Shown: positions 1 through 13,389 of the stretch, in pieces
Position numbering within the stretch: position 1 is the first letter of the stretch
How the letters are laid out: every line of letters starts with the position of its first letter
Assembly: GCA_021904315.1 (NCBI GenBank)
Contig: CM038915.1
Span: 1 to 64,000, forward strand
DNA: 64,000 nucleotides
Direction: 5' to 3'
DNA from: Sphagnum magellanicum
Taxonomy: Eukaryota; Streptophyta; Sphagnopsida; Sphagnales; Sphagnaceae
Program-made: the position numbers and the translations under genes
The notes under the pieces: generated by a model
What the model was told of the DNA's origin: nothing
Seen by the model: only the letters and a program-made list of their open reading frames with translations
The model's database searches: none

Positions 1-470
1 AACAACCCCTAAACCCTAAACCCTAACCCTCAAACCCTAAACCGCCCTAAAACCCAAACCCTAAGACCCTAAACAACCCTAAAACCCTAAACCCTAAACC
101 CTAAAACCCTAAACCCTAACCCTAAACCCTAAACCCGAAACCCGAAACCACCCCACCTAAACTAAACCCTAAACCCTAAAACCCTAAAAACCCTAAACCC
201 TAACCCCAACAAACCCTAAAACCTAAAAAAACCTAAACCCTAAAAAAACCCCTAAACCACTAAAACCCAAAACCCTAACCCTCAAAACCCTAAACCCCTA
301 AACCCACAAACAACCCTAAACCCCTAAAAACCTAAACCCTAACACCCTAAACCCTACACCATAAACCCTAACCCTAAACCCTAAACCCTAACCCTAAACC
401 TAAACCCTAAACCCAAAACATTACCTCATAACCCTTAACCCTAACCTAAACCCCATAAACCCCCTCATCT
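1..470. repeat. Degenerate telomeric repeat array (CCCTAAA type)
   Basis: The stretch is almost entirely CCCTAAA and variants of it (CCCTAA, CCCTAAAA, CCCGAAA, CCTAAAA), the C-rich strand of the plant TTTAGGG telomere repeat. C-rich units reading into the window from its left edge are what a left chromosome end would show. The units are very irregular, so this is either a variant-rich inner telomere or subtelomere, or noisy consensus sequence from long reads. Confidence 0.9.
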
Positions 471-665
471 ATCCGGCCCCCTGAAAGTTCACACCCCCCC
501 ATATCTTTCAAATGGTGATTGGTCTAGAAGAATTTTCATTGCACCATTGGCTCAGAACCCTTGAAAAAATGGGGGGATTAGGTCACTTCAAAGCAAACCC
601 AAAAAAAAAAACCCAATTTTGGTGGGGACACCCATGTAACCCTAAACCCTAAACCCTAAACCCTG
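471..665 (+). repeat. Subtelomeric repeat unit, first copy
   Basis: A block of about 180 bp runs from a CCCCCTGAAAGTTC-like start, through ATATCTTTCAAATGGTGAT and an ACCATTGGCT...CCCTTGAAAA segment, to a poly-A/CCCAAT stretch and a return to CCCTAAA. The same order of words recurs three times at 50,340-50,820. I read it as a subtelomere-associated repeat. No coding potential is seen. Confidence 0.7.
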
Positions 666-890
666 GGGTTTAAACCCTAAACCCATAACTTGTGTTTCAG
701 ATGTCCAAATGAACAATGCGAGCCCATTTTAGACATCTACATTTCAAGATCTGTCCAATGATATAAAGAACGCCATAAACCATTAAGTTTTAATGCCTGC
801 AATTGCTCTCTAAGGTTTCAAAAGTCCCTCGAGACTCCACCTCCGAAAGTGGGAGTTACCTTGGGAGTGTGAGGGTTCATTCCCTCACAC
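665..890 (+). repeat. Dispersed repeat, copy 1 (inverted partner at 8,055-8,265)
   Basis: This segment matches the reverse complement of 8,055-8,265 over about 200 bp with moderate divergence. Shared words include CAGATGTCCAAATG, AGCCCATTTT.GACATCTA and CCAATGATATAAAGAAC, and both copies continue into a segment with GGGAGTGTGAG. It begins directly after the last telomeric units. Family unknown. Nothing beyond short chance ORFs is seen in the following 250 bp. Confidence 0.65.
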
Positions 891-1129
891 TTTCTTACAC
901 TCCCAAATTGTGTGATGTGTCTCATGGGCTTCCTTTTGTCTTGATTCTCGAGCTTCCTTTTGCCCCCCAACCTTGTAACCTTTTTTTCCTTGGTCGCGAG
1001 CCCAAGCTAAGGTTGCAACACTATGGTTGACGGACAACAACTCGTAGTGGAGATTGGATCTCCATAAGGGGACAACTGGACCCAAGCGGGTCCGGAAAAT
1101 GACACCCAAATCCTATGAGGTGGGTCATG

Positions 1130-4100
1130 TGGCTAATAGTTTGTTGGCACATGTAAAAAACAAGTAATTCTAAGGGGTTTTCCTATCCAAATTGTTGGTA
1201 TGGGCTGGAAATGTTATGTTTTCTTCAGTGTGTACTATGGTTCTCATTCCTAGTAGTTATGTATGAATAACTTCAGGTACATTGGTTTTATGCAGGATCT
1301 TACCCCTTGAAAAAACAATGGTAGATTTTGAGATTACCACATGTCTTTTACTTGGTGATTATGAACTATTTTGGACAATTTTTGTAATCAATATTCGTAG
1401 TTGACTGACTAATTGTAAAAGTGTTGGGTTCAACTAGTGATGTGTCAGTACATTGGTATGTTATAATTGAAACTTAGTGAACCATGGCAAATTTGCTTGA
1501 CATCCTCAAGTGACTTCATTATTTTGTTTGCATTATTACATAGTTTGACATGGATTGTGATTGTGGATGTCACCAATATGTTGTAGACCAATTACCTTAT
1601 GATTAATGAACAAGGTAAACTTTTTATTAGTGGTAGCATTTTCACTTTCATGTTTTGAAGATCTTGCCATCCATATGACACACAAAGGATTTCACCTTGT
1701 CAAAGTTGCTAAGGTTGCAAGTGGATAAAGTGAGGTGACCCTTTGATAAAAACTAAATAATGGAGAAAAGCAAAGGAGATGATCTGGCCATATGATCTTG
1801 TGGGATTTTCTTTGCAATGATATGGATACAATGGCAATCCAGATTCTTTTATGTATTTTGGTTTTTTACCGCAAGTTTAGGATTCATCATTGCCTCTTAG
1901 GTGTAAACCTACTATAATGATTGAGTTTTACTATTGCAACCAGAGTTACAAAAACTCTGGACTCATATTTTACATAATAGCTTGCCTAAAGTTTTGGGTG
2001 CATTATTGTATATACTTATTTATGCATATTGTCAGGAGCCAATGAAGTCAAGACTAATTAGCCATTGTAATTTCTCACTGTTATAAACGATGAAGAGATG
2101 ATGGTTTAACATTTTCTAGCTGACTTTAGTAAGGCTATGATTACACTAATTATCATGTTATATGTGCAATTTCACAGATATAGTTATTTTTCAAGTCATA
2201 CCATTTGTAATGTATAAGCATTGAATTACAAGTTCATGACTACCACAAGGTGTTTTGTTGAATGTTTCTTTCCTTACCATCTAAATTGGATGGATTTGGA
2301 GTTGAGTTCTTTCCTAGTTATGCCAGGTATCCAAGGGGCTACCATACATTGGGTGTCTAGAGCACAAGTAGCTTGGTAGGTACTATTTTTGCCTTCCATA
2401 ACCCTAATGTTCCATCATGTATTTGGAACATGCAAAGGCATTTTCTTGCTAGAAGTGGGTGCATGCATTTGTGGCATTTGGGTTAGTACCGGATTGATGG
2501 ACCAAATAATTTTGTTTGAGTTCCCTATCTATGCAATAGTTTTCTATTTTGCAGTTTAGACATTATTTGTAGAAGGAAAGAGCTAAAAGGAAATAAATTT
2601 ATTCATGATTGAATTTTAGTTGATTATTGAAATGTTAGAAAAATTCGAGATGTTTCAATAATGGATTGCTTGAAAAAATGTTTGAAGATTCTCAAATATT
2701 TCATCTTCACACAAAGTATTCATGGATTGAGTTATCTTATGCAACAGGTCTTGGGTTAGTGTGTTAAAGCTCCTTACCTCCTAGGGTGAAATATGGATTT
2801 GGAATGGCAAGTGTACTAATGTTCTACGACCAAATATGCATAGTTGGGGAAGGTGGCAACTAGAGCGAGATACATAATTGGGATGTGTCACTGTGTGGAC
2901 TTTATGGTTAGAGAAGAATTGTCTTTGGTCACTCCAAATTGTAGTGTCGATAATGATGATTTTTCACACCTCTGGATGGCTCTATCTGCCTTATGACACA
3001 CTTGAAGATGTATGTTTTTTGATAGAACATTGGAACAACAATACATCTCCAACACTTGAAATTTCAACTATGATCAAACAAAGAAATTAATTTCAATGAT
3101 GATCCAATGTGGCCCACCAAAGAAACCTATATGCATTGGAAAACCCATTTCCATTGGGTTATTGCCTCAGTGTTTGGGAGTAAGTTTGGCAAAAGTTCTT
3201 TGATGATGATAGCATTTGGAATCCTCCAAATGACATTGTTAAACATTTTTCTAAGATCATGCATTGGAAGAGCAATGTTATATGGTTTGGTGTCTTCTGC
3301 ATACCTAATGAATCAACTTTGTATGGATATGAACATTGTCATAGATTTATTTTCCATTATGCAATATCAACATTATTGACTCCCAATGTGTTGTGGCAGG
3401 ATGGTTGCAGATCAAGTTTATTGGCTATGGTTTTGTGAAGCCATTGCTTTGCATCAAACAATCTAAAGTCCTAAAACTATATCTTCCCACCCAATACCTC
3501 TTCTATCCTTATCTCTACTTCTTTCCATTGTATCTTCCCACCCACTAACTCTTTTTGTTTATTTATATATGTTTGTCTTCCTCTCCTTCTGCCCCTCCCC
3601 CTTGTCAATTGTGACATTGACATTATTCCAAAACATATAAACATTCCAGTACTTGAAGACAATACGGAGATGGGTGACATGAAGGGTTGATTGAAGAACG
3701 GGTTACCAATTATGAAGGCATGGAACGAGGCGTGGTTAGGTCACATAACCAATTAGATGTAGAAGACATTCAACAATGTTAAGGTCACCATTCCTATGTA
3801 GTCCTTGTCCTATGAGGAACCCTATGAGGTAACAACTTTTATAGCACCTTCAGCCAACTTTGAAGATGCTACAAAGGAGACCATATGGAGTTGGAAAAAA
3901 TAGAGATGGAGGAAGAGGAAGAGGAACCTTGGCCTAACCCAAACCTCCCTTATAGTTTGGGGCTTGAGATTAAGGATTAAACTAAGTAGTGTGTTTGTTG
4001 GCAATGGCCAAGACTATAAATGGCAAGGTCCACTATAGTAAGTGATCAACTTCTTTTTGGAACACACCAACCATCTTCAACTACTTGTTCAATCTCTCCA

Positions 4101-6900
4101 TCTCTCTTTACATATCCTTTGTGCATGTATGTGCATTACCTATCACATGAAATTCTGCAAGCTAATTAAAAACCTAAATGAATGGTGGGTCCACATAGAT
4201 TTAATTTTGCATTTTCATGACTAGCTTCCTTAAGTCTTTTCAATTTTGTTATGTCATTCCACTAACTAATTGCAGCATATTTGTTTGATAGTAGCACACA
4301 CACTATAGTAGGATCTTTTGGATGTAATTTCAACTACTCCTCAACTTCAAGTTTAACTAATTCAACATTGTTATGTATTCTATGCAAGTGAAAAGAACAC
4401 CCCAAGTCAAATAAGCAGGTTCAATTGGCATGGCTACATTAATGACTCACATGCTTCTTCAACGCATTTTTTGTAGCAAAGAAGGTGAATCATGTAGCCA
4501 AGTTGTAGACTATGATTTCAAATTTGAATCTTGTGCTAATTTCCACCTTTTGTTTAAGCTACTGCCCCTTTGTTACATTTGCTTCATTGGTGTTTAGTTC
4601 ATTAAACCTTTGTTGGAATTTGGTTCTTATGTCATATGATATGATAACATTATGTTGATTGGGTTGTGTTGATGGGCACTTAATGAGGCTGATTTCCAAA
4701 CAGAGGTGATGCATGGTTTAAAAATCGGTTGAATTCCATATTTCAAAATCATAAGGTCAATTTGGTTATAGAGGATACAAATATGATCATTTGTGTTGGA
4801 CAAGGTGTGGGTCTATGCAATCACATACTGAACTTAGGCATGGGTTGGACCACTCCATGGGGATTCCAAAGTTCTGTGTTTGTGAATCAAATAGGTCTGG
4901 AAATGTTGAAATGGCATCATCTACAACATTACAATACTTGTTGTGTGACAATACATTGGATGGAGGTGGGTTTAAAATTACCTACTACTTTGAATTTGCT
5001 CCAATCCTTTAGGAGGTGCTAGACCACATACAAAAAATAAATCTCCATATCAAATTTAGCATATGTGATATATGTGTGTATATCAATGTCATCAACCTAT
5101 CACATTCTATGGAAAAGTTGGAATTTACCATGTGATTACTTATTGAGGAATGATCTTGTTATATGGCAGAAATACACAAATCTAACCAGTGGAGTGCAAC
5201 TATCAAGTACAAGGCGGGTGAGAACTTTTGATCAAACACTCACTTGGAAAGTAATGGATGATGATAACTAAACATAATGTACTGCATTCCTTTTCATGAG
5301 TTGGTCCTTATTGAGGTCTTGTTTCCTGCAAGTCCTTGGAACACCCTAAAACATGTGCATAAGCTATATGCAAGCATTAGGATCCAATCTTCAACATACA
5401 TATTAAAAGATCATGAATTATATTGTTTGATCTGCAATGGTCTTTATGTTCGAAGGCATTTGCTACATATTAAGATATACATGATATGGGTTTCATATAG
5501 ACTTGGCATCCTGAAAGATGTCCCCAAACCTGCATCAAATGATCCCAAGTGCATGGGCTTGATTTTGGACAAACTTTGGTATGCTAAAGCATGGGTGCTT
5601 ATGCTTTAAAGGTATTTTCACTTAGTGTGTGGGATGCTTGAACCCACTTAAACTATTGTTGTTTCGGTTTTGTTGGAACTGATAACACTTCAAAATATAA
5701 TGGTGGAGTTTTTTTTCAATCACATATATGTATGTAGAACATTGTCACTCACATCCTAGTAGTTTACTATTTGCAAGGTCTAAGTTTCGACTAGAATTGA
5801 TTGCCAACCTACCTAAACAAAAGGTGCCAATGCACTTGTGAGCCAATGGAAGCCTAGTTTTGAACAACCTACCAAATATAACAAAAAAAAAAAAGTTGTT
5901 AGATATGTGTATGATAACTTTCACATCATCATCTTGTTGGAAGATCATGATACAATAACAATGGTAGAAATGCAAAAAATTAGTTAGAGGCATGATAACC
6001 AACAAGAAATTCTAAAACAAGTTGCACACCATAGGAGCTAAAGTTACCACTCCCAACTCCCAATTTCCATAGCAAACTACAACATGTAGTTTTGTTGATT
6101 ATCATTTGAGGCAAGAAAGTCAATCAATCGCAAAATATAGTGGGGCTTCATTTGCGCAAAAGTGTAATGAATTATCTAGAAAATAAGATGACACATTGAC
6201 ATTGTAGGGAAATTGTGATTAAATGAGAAGTTGTACCTTTATTGGAAGTGTTACAACTACTAATTGCATAAACAAGGATGATGGAGCCAATGCCCCCCAA
6301 GGCAAGCTCATGCCACATTGGTATATCAAATGTTCAAATCATTGTAGCATGTTGGTGTTCATGGTAACTATCTTGCAATGTAGTGTACTCTAGATAGTGA
6401 GGATGGCGAAGATGACAAAACAAAATGAATGCAACAATGGCAATGTTTTGACAACATTGGAATTGAATGATGCTACTGACAAAGCTTTGTCTAATAATCC
6501 CTATCAAGTAGCACGCGATCATCGTGTTGTTGAGCTACAGAAGGAGCTAGTTAGAGTAAGGTTTGCCGAAGTAATCAAAACATTGTAAGTTGTACAACCC
6601 TTTTCCTTAGTACATGTTATTTTCATAGCTTGGTTTCTACATCCTCTATTATCTTCATAAGTATGGAAATGTTTGCCTGGATAGTTTAGATTGCAGAGTG
6701 ATACAGTATTGTGCAAGTAGCATGAAGTGCCTAACAACAATTGTTTATTAGGGTTTTTTGCTTTTACACATTTGGTAGGGTTTGTGGTTTTTAGGTAATG
6801 CGTGGCATGTGTCCAAATAAAATAATTATTTAGAGTGTAGCTATAGTTGTGGGTGTAAGTTCTTAGTACCGGGGGCATATTATAGGAAAGGAAATTCAAA
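1130..6900. other. AT-rich interval without a recognisable gene
   Basis: Only short open frames occur, none with a motif I know. The longest are about 110 codons (near 5,277-5,609) and two neighbouring frames at 2,878-3,379, which could be worn transposon coding sequence but show no diagnostic residues. I saw no tRNA, terminal repeats or convincing splice-linked exons here. Confidence 0.5.
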
Positions 6901-6904
6901 TGTG

Positions 6905-7225
6905 ATGTGCACCAAGAAGAAGTCGAATAAGTCCACCCATTTCTGTGAAGATGAGATTATGAAAGCAAAAGCACGAAGGAGAAGTGTGCACACCATTGGG
7001 AGACCACGCAATGGGATGGCTAAAGAAGAGGAGTCATCAGCATTGACATCCACAAAAAGTGAAAAAAACACCTCCAACTCTGAATATTTGTCAGAGACCC
7101 CTGTTGCAGAAGAAGATGAGGACGAAGATATTGATGTCAATAAAAATGTTGTTACACCACAAGCTGCAACATCCACTATGAAGGAGGTGAATAAACCAAT
7201 CTTCATTTACATGTATTCTTGTTGA
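6905..7225 (+). CDS. Unrecognised small ORF, basic then acidic
   Basis: An ATG-initiated frame of 106 codons. The first ~40 residues are rich in Lys and Arg (MCTKKKSNK at the start, then KAKARRRS and GRPRNGMAKEEE). The middle is Ser/Thr/Glu-rich and is followed by an acidic run, AEEDEDEDIDVNKN. A possible donor (GAG|GTGAAT) lies near 7,188, so it may be one exon of something longer. Composition looks like a nuclear or transposon-associated protein, but I recognise no family. It could be a chance frame. Confidence 0.2.
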   Translation: MCTKKKSNKSTHFCEDEIMKAKARRRSVHTIGRPRNGMAKEEESSALTSTKSEKNTSNSEYLSETPVAEEDEDEDIDVNKNVVTPQAATSTMKEVNKPIFIYMYSC

Positions 7226-8040
7226 TGTTAATGTAGGAAAACCCTTGCCTTTGTTTTCCTTTGCATGAGAAATGAGTTGAAACAAGTTAATGATGGAACT
7301 TTCTTACCTCTTTTGCCCATGTGTATTATGTCTCAAGCTATTGAACCTATAATCTTTGTTGCTATAGTTTTTCGGTTTGGTTAAGGCTTCCTATGGTCTA
7401 TGAAAGGCTTCCTTGCACCAACCTTGCTGGTTGTTACAATTGTTAGGTATTGTTGATTGTTTATGATTATACCAATTGGTGTGAAGATTCAAAAGATGGT
7501 TATATTAATTAAATGGTTTGTTAAATCTAATTGATTTAATCTATATGCAAATAGATTGCTAGCTATGGGTTTTGTAGGAATTCTTGTTTTTAATACAATA
7601 GATGTGTCATAATGTCATTGTGACAGCATTATTTGTGGTCTTCTAATGTGTGAATTGATAATTGTCTACTTTGGTTGCTTTTGCAAAAGTGGTGTTGTAA
7701 TGGTTTTGATCCAATTCATATCATTATTGGATCATCGAAACCTTTTAAATAATTCAAGAGTTTTGTTCTGAATCCACTAATATGATACAAGCATTATGTT
7801 CAAAGGAATGTGATGTTGTTTCTACATTTCTTTTATGGCATGAGATTGCATAAGGAGCTTTTACATGAGTTTGTATTCCAAATCTCCTTAACTTCATGAG
7901 TATGGGATGTTTGTAATTTCAATAGAATTGTATCATTAACAACATAACATAAGCAATTTTGTCATTTCCTTCATTTGAGTAGTGAGTTTGAACCTTGTTG
8001 CAAATGTACCCATGATAAGTTGATGGTAGGTGTCGTAACC
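7226..8040. other. AT-rich interval, nothing recognised
   Basis: No open frame with recognisable content, no RNA gene and no clear repeat seen. Confidence 0.45.
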
Positions 8041-8054
8041 TTACTTTGAGAAAG

Positions 8055-8265
8055 TGTGAAGATGAAACTCACACTCCCAAAATTGGGACTTGGGAATCCT
8101 CTAGGACTCTTGAAATTTCAGAATTCAATTGCAAGGGTCAAAACACCTTGCATTGGAGTGTTCTTTATATCATTGGAAAACTATCAAAATATAGATGTCG
8201 AAAATGGGCTTGCATGGGCCATTTGGACATCTGCAACACAAGTTATGGCAAAAAGAGGGGTCGAA
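8055..8265 (-). repeat. Dispersed repeat, copy 2 (inverted partner of 665-890)
   Basis: The reverse complement of this stretch reads in the same order as 665-890: ...TTGTGTTGCAGATGTCCAA, then AAGCCCATTTTCGACATCTA, then CCAATGATATAAAGAACAC, then GGGAGTGTGAG. The adjoining 8,266-8,880 is richer in GC than its surroundings, with several words built on GGGAGTCC and TTGGGA. It may belong to the same larger repeat but has no partner I could find in the window. Confidence 0.65.
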
Positions 8266-8879
8266 AATCAAATTGGCAGTTTGACTCCCGACCATTAAAA
8301 GTTGGGAATCGACCCAATCTCGGTGTGTGCAGGCAGAGTGCAATACACCTTGGAAAGCTCTCGAGGAGAGCTACAAGTTTGTTTCAAACCTCATCCCAAT
8401 CGGAGGTCTGAGTAAAAAATTATGACCTCGCAAAGTCCCAGGAGTCCAAACTGGGACAGTTTCAGGACTCCTCCTTGGGAGTCCCAAGATAAAAAGCCAT
8501 TCGGATGTGAATGCCGTAGAGAGGCACATAATATACTATATGGGGGAAGGTGGTGGCTTCCCCTGAGTCCGAGCCATGGTGAGTCTTATGAGTCCAAAGT
8601 TGCCCGTGGCTTGTCCTAGCATTAAAGGTGTTCCATAAAGTGATCTAATCAACTTGTTGGTTCGTTTGATGTAGGTTCGAGTAAGTAAGTAAAACTTGTC
8701 ATTCTTCCTAGTCCCATCCCGGAGCTTGAACACACCCCTCTACCCCTTTTAGTGTTGAGAGCTGGGAGCGTGCCCTGAGTTCCTTACAATTTCGTTATTT
8801 GAATAACTTGGACCCATCTTGGGTCTAACTAGGAACTTGGGAGTGCATCAGTAGGGTACTTTAGGAATGACACTAACAG

Positions 8880-11800
8880 ATTTATTACCATGTTTTTCTA
8901 CTTGTGTTAAGTTTGGTCTTTTGCATGAACTGATACAATGTTTACTTACCATAAAGTTTTCTCTACCATGTCATGGATATTAATTTGACTTTCTTTCATC
9001 CATCCTAACTAGGATTCATTGATATATTGGTATTAGCAAGTTACACACTAAAGGATAAATAAGATAATGATGGAACTTTTTACAGGACATTTTATTCATT
9101 CTTAGTCCTATAATTATAGATTGGATCACCATCTTCATTATATTGGATGGTTGCCTTTTTTAAAGCTTTTGGTGAAACAACTTCCTACGCTCCCTCTCCA
9201 CCTTGCTTGACCTTTCCAGAATTAAATATTCATATGTTTATGTAATAACAACCCATTAATTGTGCTGAATACTTGATGTGGGCTCCTCACATAAGTTGTA
9301 ACTTGTGAAAGTGCAATAGTTTTTTGTGCATAAGATTTTGCAAATATATTTGCCTTTCGTACATCAAGTTCAACATCACTTAAATGTTGAGTTGTTTTGA
9401 CATCTGTAGCAATGGACTCCTCAACATCATCTGGGAGGATTGTGTAGTTGCATATATTTCTTTTACAAATCCATCTTTTCTAGTAGAATATTGACTTGCT
9501 CTGCTCCAAGCTTCATTCTAGCCAATTCAATAACCTTCATCCACTTTTGTTATACCTAGATCATCTTCTTGTGCTATTGTCTTCTTCTCATGGCCTCCAA
9601 TGTGTTTTTAGTCAGTTATGTTGAAAGGATCAGTAGGAAGATCTTTTACATTACCAATTGTTTCCTTTAATATCTGATCATTAAAAGGTTAATGTTGCAA
9701 TTATGATTAGTTTGTGAATGGTAGTAATTCTTATTGTAACAAAACATGAATGAGGTTGAAAATTCTATATGGTAATAATTCGTATGATGGTTATAATGGT
9801 AGTAGTTTTACCACATCTTACATTGTAGAGTTCCAATATATTCCAATTAACCAATTGAATTCATCTTGTTTATTTTCAAATCTTTTTGCAAAGGAATCAA
9901 ATGTGGAAACATGGCAGTAACTAAAATGTTTTTCCTGATAATCATATCCCTTGGCAAAAATAAACAATGTCATGAGTGACTATTCATTTTGTTTCTATAA
10001 GTTAAAGAACAACATGTTGCAGAATTTTGCACAAAATTGTTCAACTTGATTTGAATTGAATATGTATACTTGTTTATGCATCAGGTGCTGTTGAAGTCAA
10101 TGGGAGTAGTGATTGGTAGTCACTGGCATTCATTATGCCTTGATGGTAGGCAAGTTTGTTTTTTGGTCCATCTCGGTTCTTCAAAAATGTGTTATAAATA
10201 ATATTGCTAGAAAGGATATTGCATGGTGTTCTAGCCTAATAGGACAACTATTGTTTGTTAGTATATACGTTCTTCTCAGAACAACCATGGCCACTTGCCA
10301 CAAGCCTAGTGCTCGTCCTCCAATCACCTGACATCTTCACTTGGTGCATTACTATTATATGTAACAACATACAAATTGACAGTAGATTATATTGTTCCCA
10401 CTTCCATTTGTTCATGTTACATCAATAGAATAATAGTGGGTCCCAAACACTTTCTATATGGGCTCTTTCTAATTTCTGTATGGGTATTTGTGTTCATTGA
10501 GCTAACAAATAGTTCCTCAACCAATTTTGGACCTATCTATTTTATATACTATCAAGTAACATATAACCTAGTCATGGTGTTTGATTGTTAAAGCAAAAGA
10601 AGGTGTTTCCCTAGGTGGCACACTTCCATTATAATATTATTTGAAGTTGCATGCACATACATCTAATCCTTTTTGTTGTCAAGGGGCATAAAACCTAAAG
10701 GGACAACTTATGAATGAACATTTCCACATTTGGTTAGGTCATCAATGCCCAATTGAGATAAGACTATTTGGCTTCAATGTTGTATCAAAAGTTGCAAATG
10801 CATCCTTGACAACAAAACCTTTGATGCAAATTTCATGCATAAAGGTGGGTGGTATGTCAGCAACCAAATTCCATATGAATCTACATTGGTTAATGTTTTG
10901 AATTGGACCTATATACACTTGTAGGAATTGAGAAAGTCAATGAATTTTTTTGGGTATTCATTCATAACTATATGCATCTCAACAAGAGTAATAGGATCTA
11001 GGTGAACAAGCACTAGGATTCAAAAAATATGCAACGTGAACAATATTGTTGGGACAATCCATGAACAAAAACTAATTAGAACAACATTTGGTTGAAAGCA
11101 TCATGAGGTGGGAGCTTGGTGGAAGTGCAATTCCATGAACAATTATTGAACCTGTTTGACCATGGGTGGGGTTTAGATATGTATAACCCATGTGAGCAAA
11201 CTATGCAAATTGACAACACATGGCCAAATTGACAAACATGCACAATGTCAACCACATGTGTAGTTTAATGTTCACCTTGTAATCGACTAAGAGGATCTTT
11301 GTTCTAGCAAAACCTGCATTCAAACCATGTAAAACATTTGGCCATGTTCATCCTAGTTCATTAAAAAAATTATGCAATGTCCCCAATTATGTATCACTAA
11401 AAAACCCATCCAACAACTATGTCCACACACCTTTAAGGGGGGATTGTTGACAATCTCCATTTGAGAGGATTGATTGCATTTTATATTTGTAGTGGAAGTA
11501 GTTTGTGAACTTGAATGCAAGGGAAGTACCCATGGGTGGCCACTATGGCTCCACCATGTGGCAACCTATGCATGTGAACCTATCATTCACAATAACCCAT
11601 GGGTGTGGTTTCCTTTGCTAGAAACTTTCTTGTCTTTCCAAATTTACCCAAATTTATATGTAAACCAACATTAAAATTACGATAATATAAACACACCTTA
11701 TGAATTATGTTGTTGGTTGAATGATTGCTATGAATCACATTAGTGAATTGCCACACGAGGAGGAACACACCATTCCTCGAATCCTTTTGGCCTATGAATG

Positions 11801-12160
11801 CCCTCTACTTACACCTAGAAATTTAAGTGACCTTGAACACCTGATATGGGCATGGTGCTTATGGATAAACTTAACAATTTGTTTCCTAATTTGAATTGGT
11901 TATAAAGCAAGTATGGATAACAAGTAAGTTTGGTAACAAATGCACCAAATGTCATATATAATAACATATGCATAGAACTGGTCACACATATGGATTACCA
12001 TGGGTTGTTTTGGATGCTAAACAAAGGAAAAACAAGGTTTGTTTTAATTGACATTATAACCCAAAATGCTTGAACCAATTTTATTAAGTGGTTAACATTT
12101 TAGATTAACTTATAATTTGACTAAACATGAATGTATAACAAAAATTCAATTTATTTATAC
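8880..12160. other. AT-rich interval without a recognisable gene
   Basis: Only short unsupported frames. Around 11,438-11,452 a purine-rich run is followed by TGTTGACAA, which resembles the junction before a 3' LTR, but I found no second LTR and no polyprotein motifs, so I do not call an element. Confidence 0.4.
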
Positions 12161-12166
12161 ATAGCA

Positions 12167-12180
12167 CACTACTACAAAAG
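12167..12180 (+). mobile_element. Possible CACTA (En/Spm) transposon terminus
   Basis: The 14-mer CACTACTACAAAAG matches the usual terminal inverted repeat of plant CACTA transposons. I found no inverted partner (CTTTTGTAGTAGTG) in the window, no target duplication and no transposase nearby, so it may be a solo remnant or chance. Confidence 0.25.
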
Positions 12181-12589
12181 TGCAATGAACAAGTTTCAAC
12201 TTACAAATTGTCAATCACAAGATTTATTTCCTTTGTTGCTTCGAGTGTGAATATGTCCAACCCAAGTAGTCCTTGCATTAGAAACTTGTTTATTAATGGG
12301 CTTTTTAGGGTTGGGTCCCTTCTTCCAAGATGGTGATCTTAGTTTTTTAGTCTTCAATTAGCCTTTTGAAAAAGATGTCTACTTGCAACCAATAAAACTT
12401 TTTTTTTGTTTTTAGGTTGGTTCAAAAACATCCTCATTACACTCTAGTTTGTCCTCCTCACCTTCTTCAACTTGCTCCTCTTCATACTCGGTTCTAATTG
12501 TTTAAGTTCATTGTCTCCATCAACATCTTTTTTGTTGGTTTCATTTTCAAATTCTTCAAAAGGTTTTAGCAAAGGTTTCTTTGCATTGA

Positions 12590-13085
12590 ACTTAAATTTG
12601 GCATAACTACAACAAACTTAAAACCATTGGCATAATTTCGGCAAAACTTAAAATCTGTGACATAACTTCGACAAAACTTCAAAAGTTTGGCATAACTTCG
12701 ACAAAACTTACCACAAGGTGAAAACTTTGGCATAACTTTAGCAAAATTTCATAACTCTGACATAACCCGGAAAAACTTGATAACTTTGGCATAAGTTGGC
12801 ATAAGTTGATAACTTTGGCATAATTTGGCAAAAGTTCATAACTTTGGCATAAGTTGGCATAACTTGATAACTTTGGCATAATTTGGCAAAACTTCATAAC
12901 TTGGCATAATTGTGGCATAACTTCAGCAAAACTTCATAAATTGGCATAACTTGACATAATTTGATAACTTTGTCATAAATTTGGCAAATTTTCATAACTT
13001 TGATGTAACTTTGGCAAAATTTCATAATTTTGGCATAACTCAACATAACTTCATAACTTTGGCATAATTCCAACGAAACCTGCAC
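12590..13085 (-). repeat. Short-period satellite (GGCATAACTT/GGCAAAACTT words)
   Basis: An imperfect array of units of roughly 20-30 bp built from TTTGGCATAACTT, TTCGACAAAACTT and TTGGCAAAACTTCATAA. Repetition creates two long but spurious reverse-strand frames (12,679-13,109) with repeated CQSYE/MPKL words; these are not genes. The same words dominate the array at 49,245-50,260. Confidence 0.85.
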
Positions 13086-13389
13086 ATACGATCCTACCAC
13101 TGTGGGCACAGTGGTAGGCTCCTAGTTTCCTACACCCCCCTAAAGTGGGGGTTTAATGGCAGGATCCCCTACCCCCAAAATAGGGTAGTTGAGATTAGTT
13201 TTAGTAGTTTTTCCTAGTATTTAGACCCACAGGTCTAGGATATTGTACTATTATAAACTGTCCACAAAATTTTCTTAAAACATTTTTCATTTTTTGTAAC
13301 TTTTTTTACTATTTTTAATTTTATTTTACTCCCTACATATGACCTAGTCATTGTGGGTGTGGACAATCCATTAAATGTGAACTGTCCAA

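Noticed and set aside
11438-11460. Purine-rich run followed by TGTTGACAA, like the start of a 3' LTR
   Set aside because: No second LTR, no primer-binding site and no polyprotein motifs found in the window; may be chance.
12679-13109. Two reverse frames with repeated CQSYE and MPKL words
   Set aside because: They are translations of a short-period satellite, not a repeat protein.
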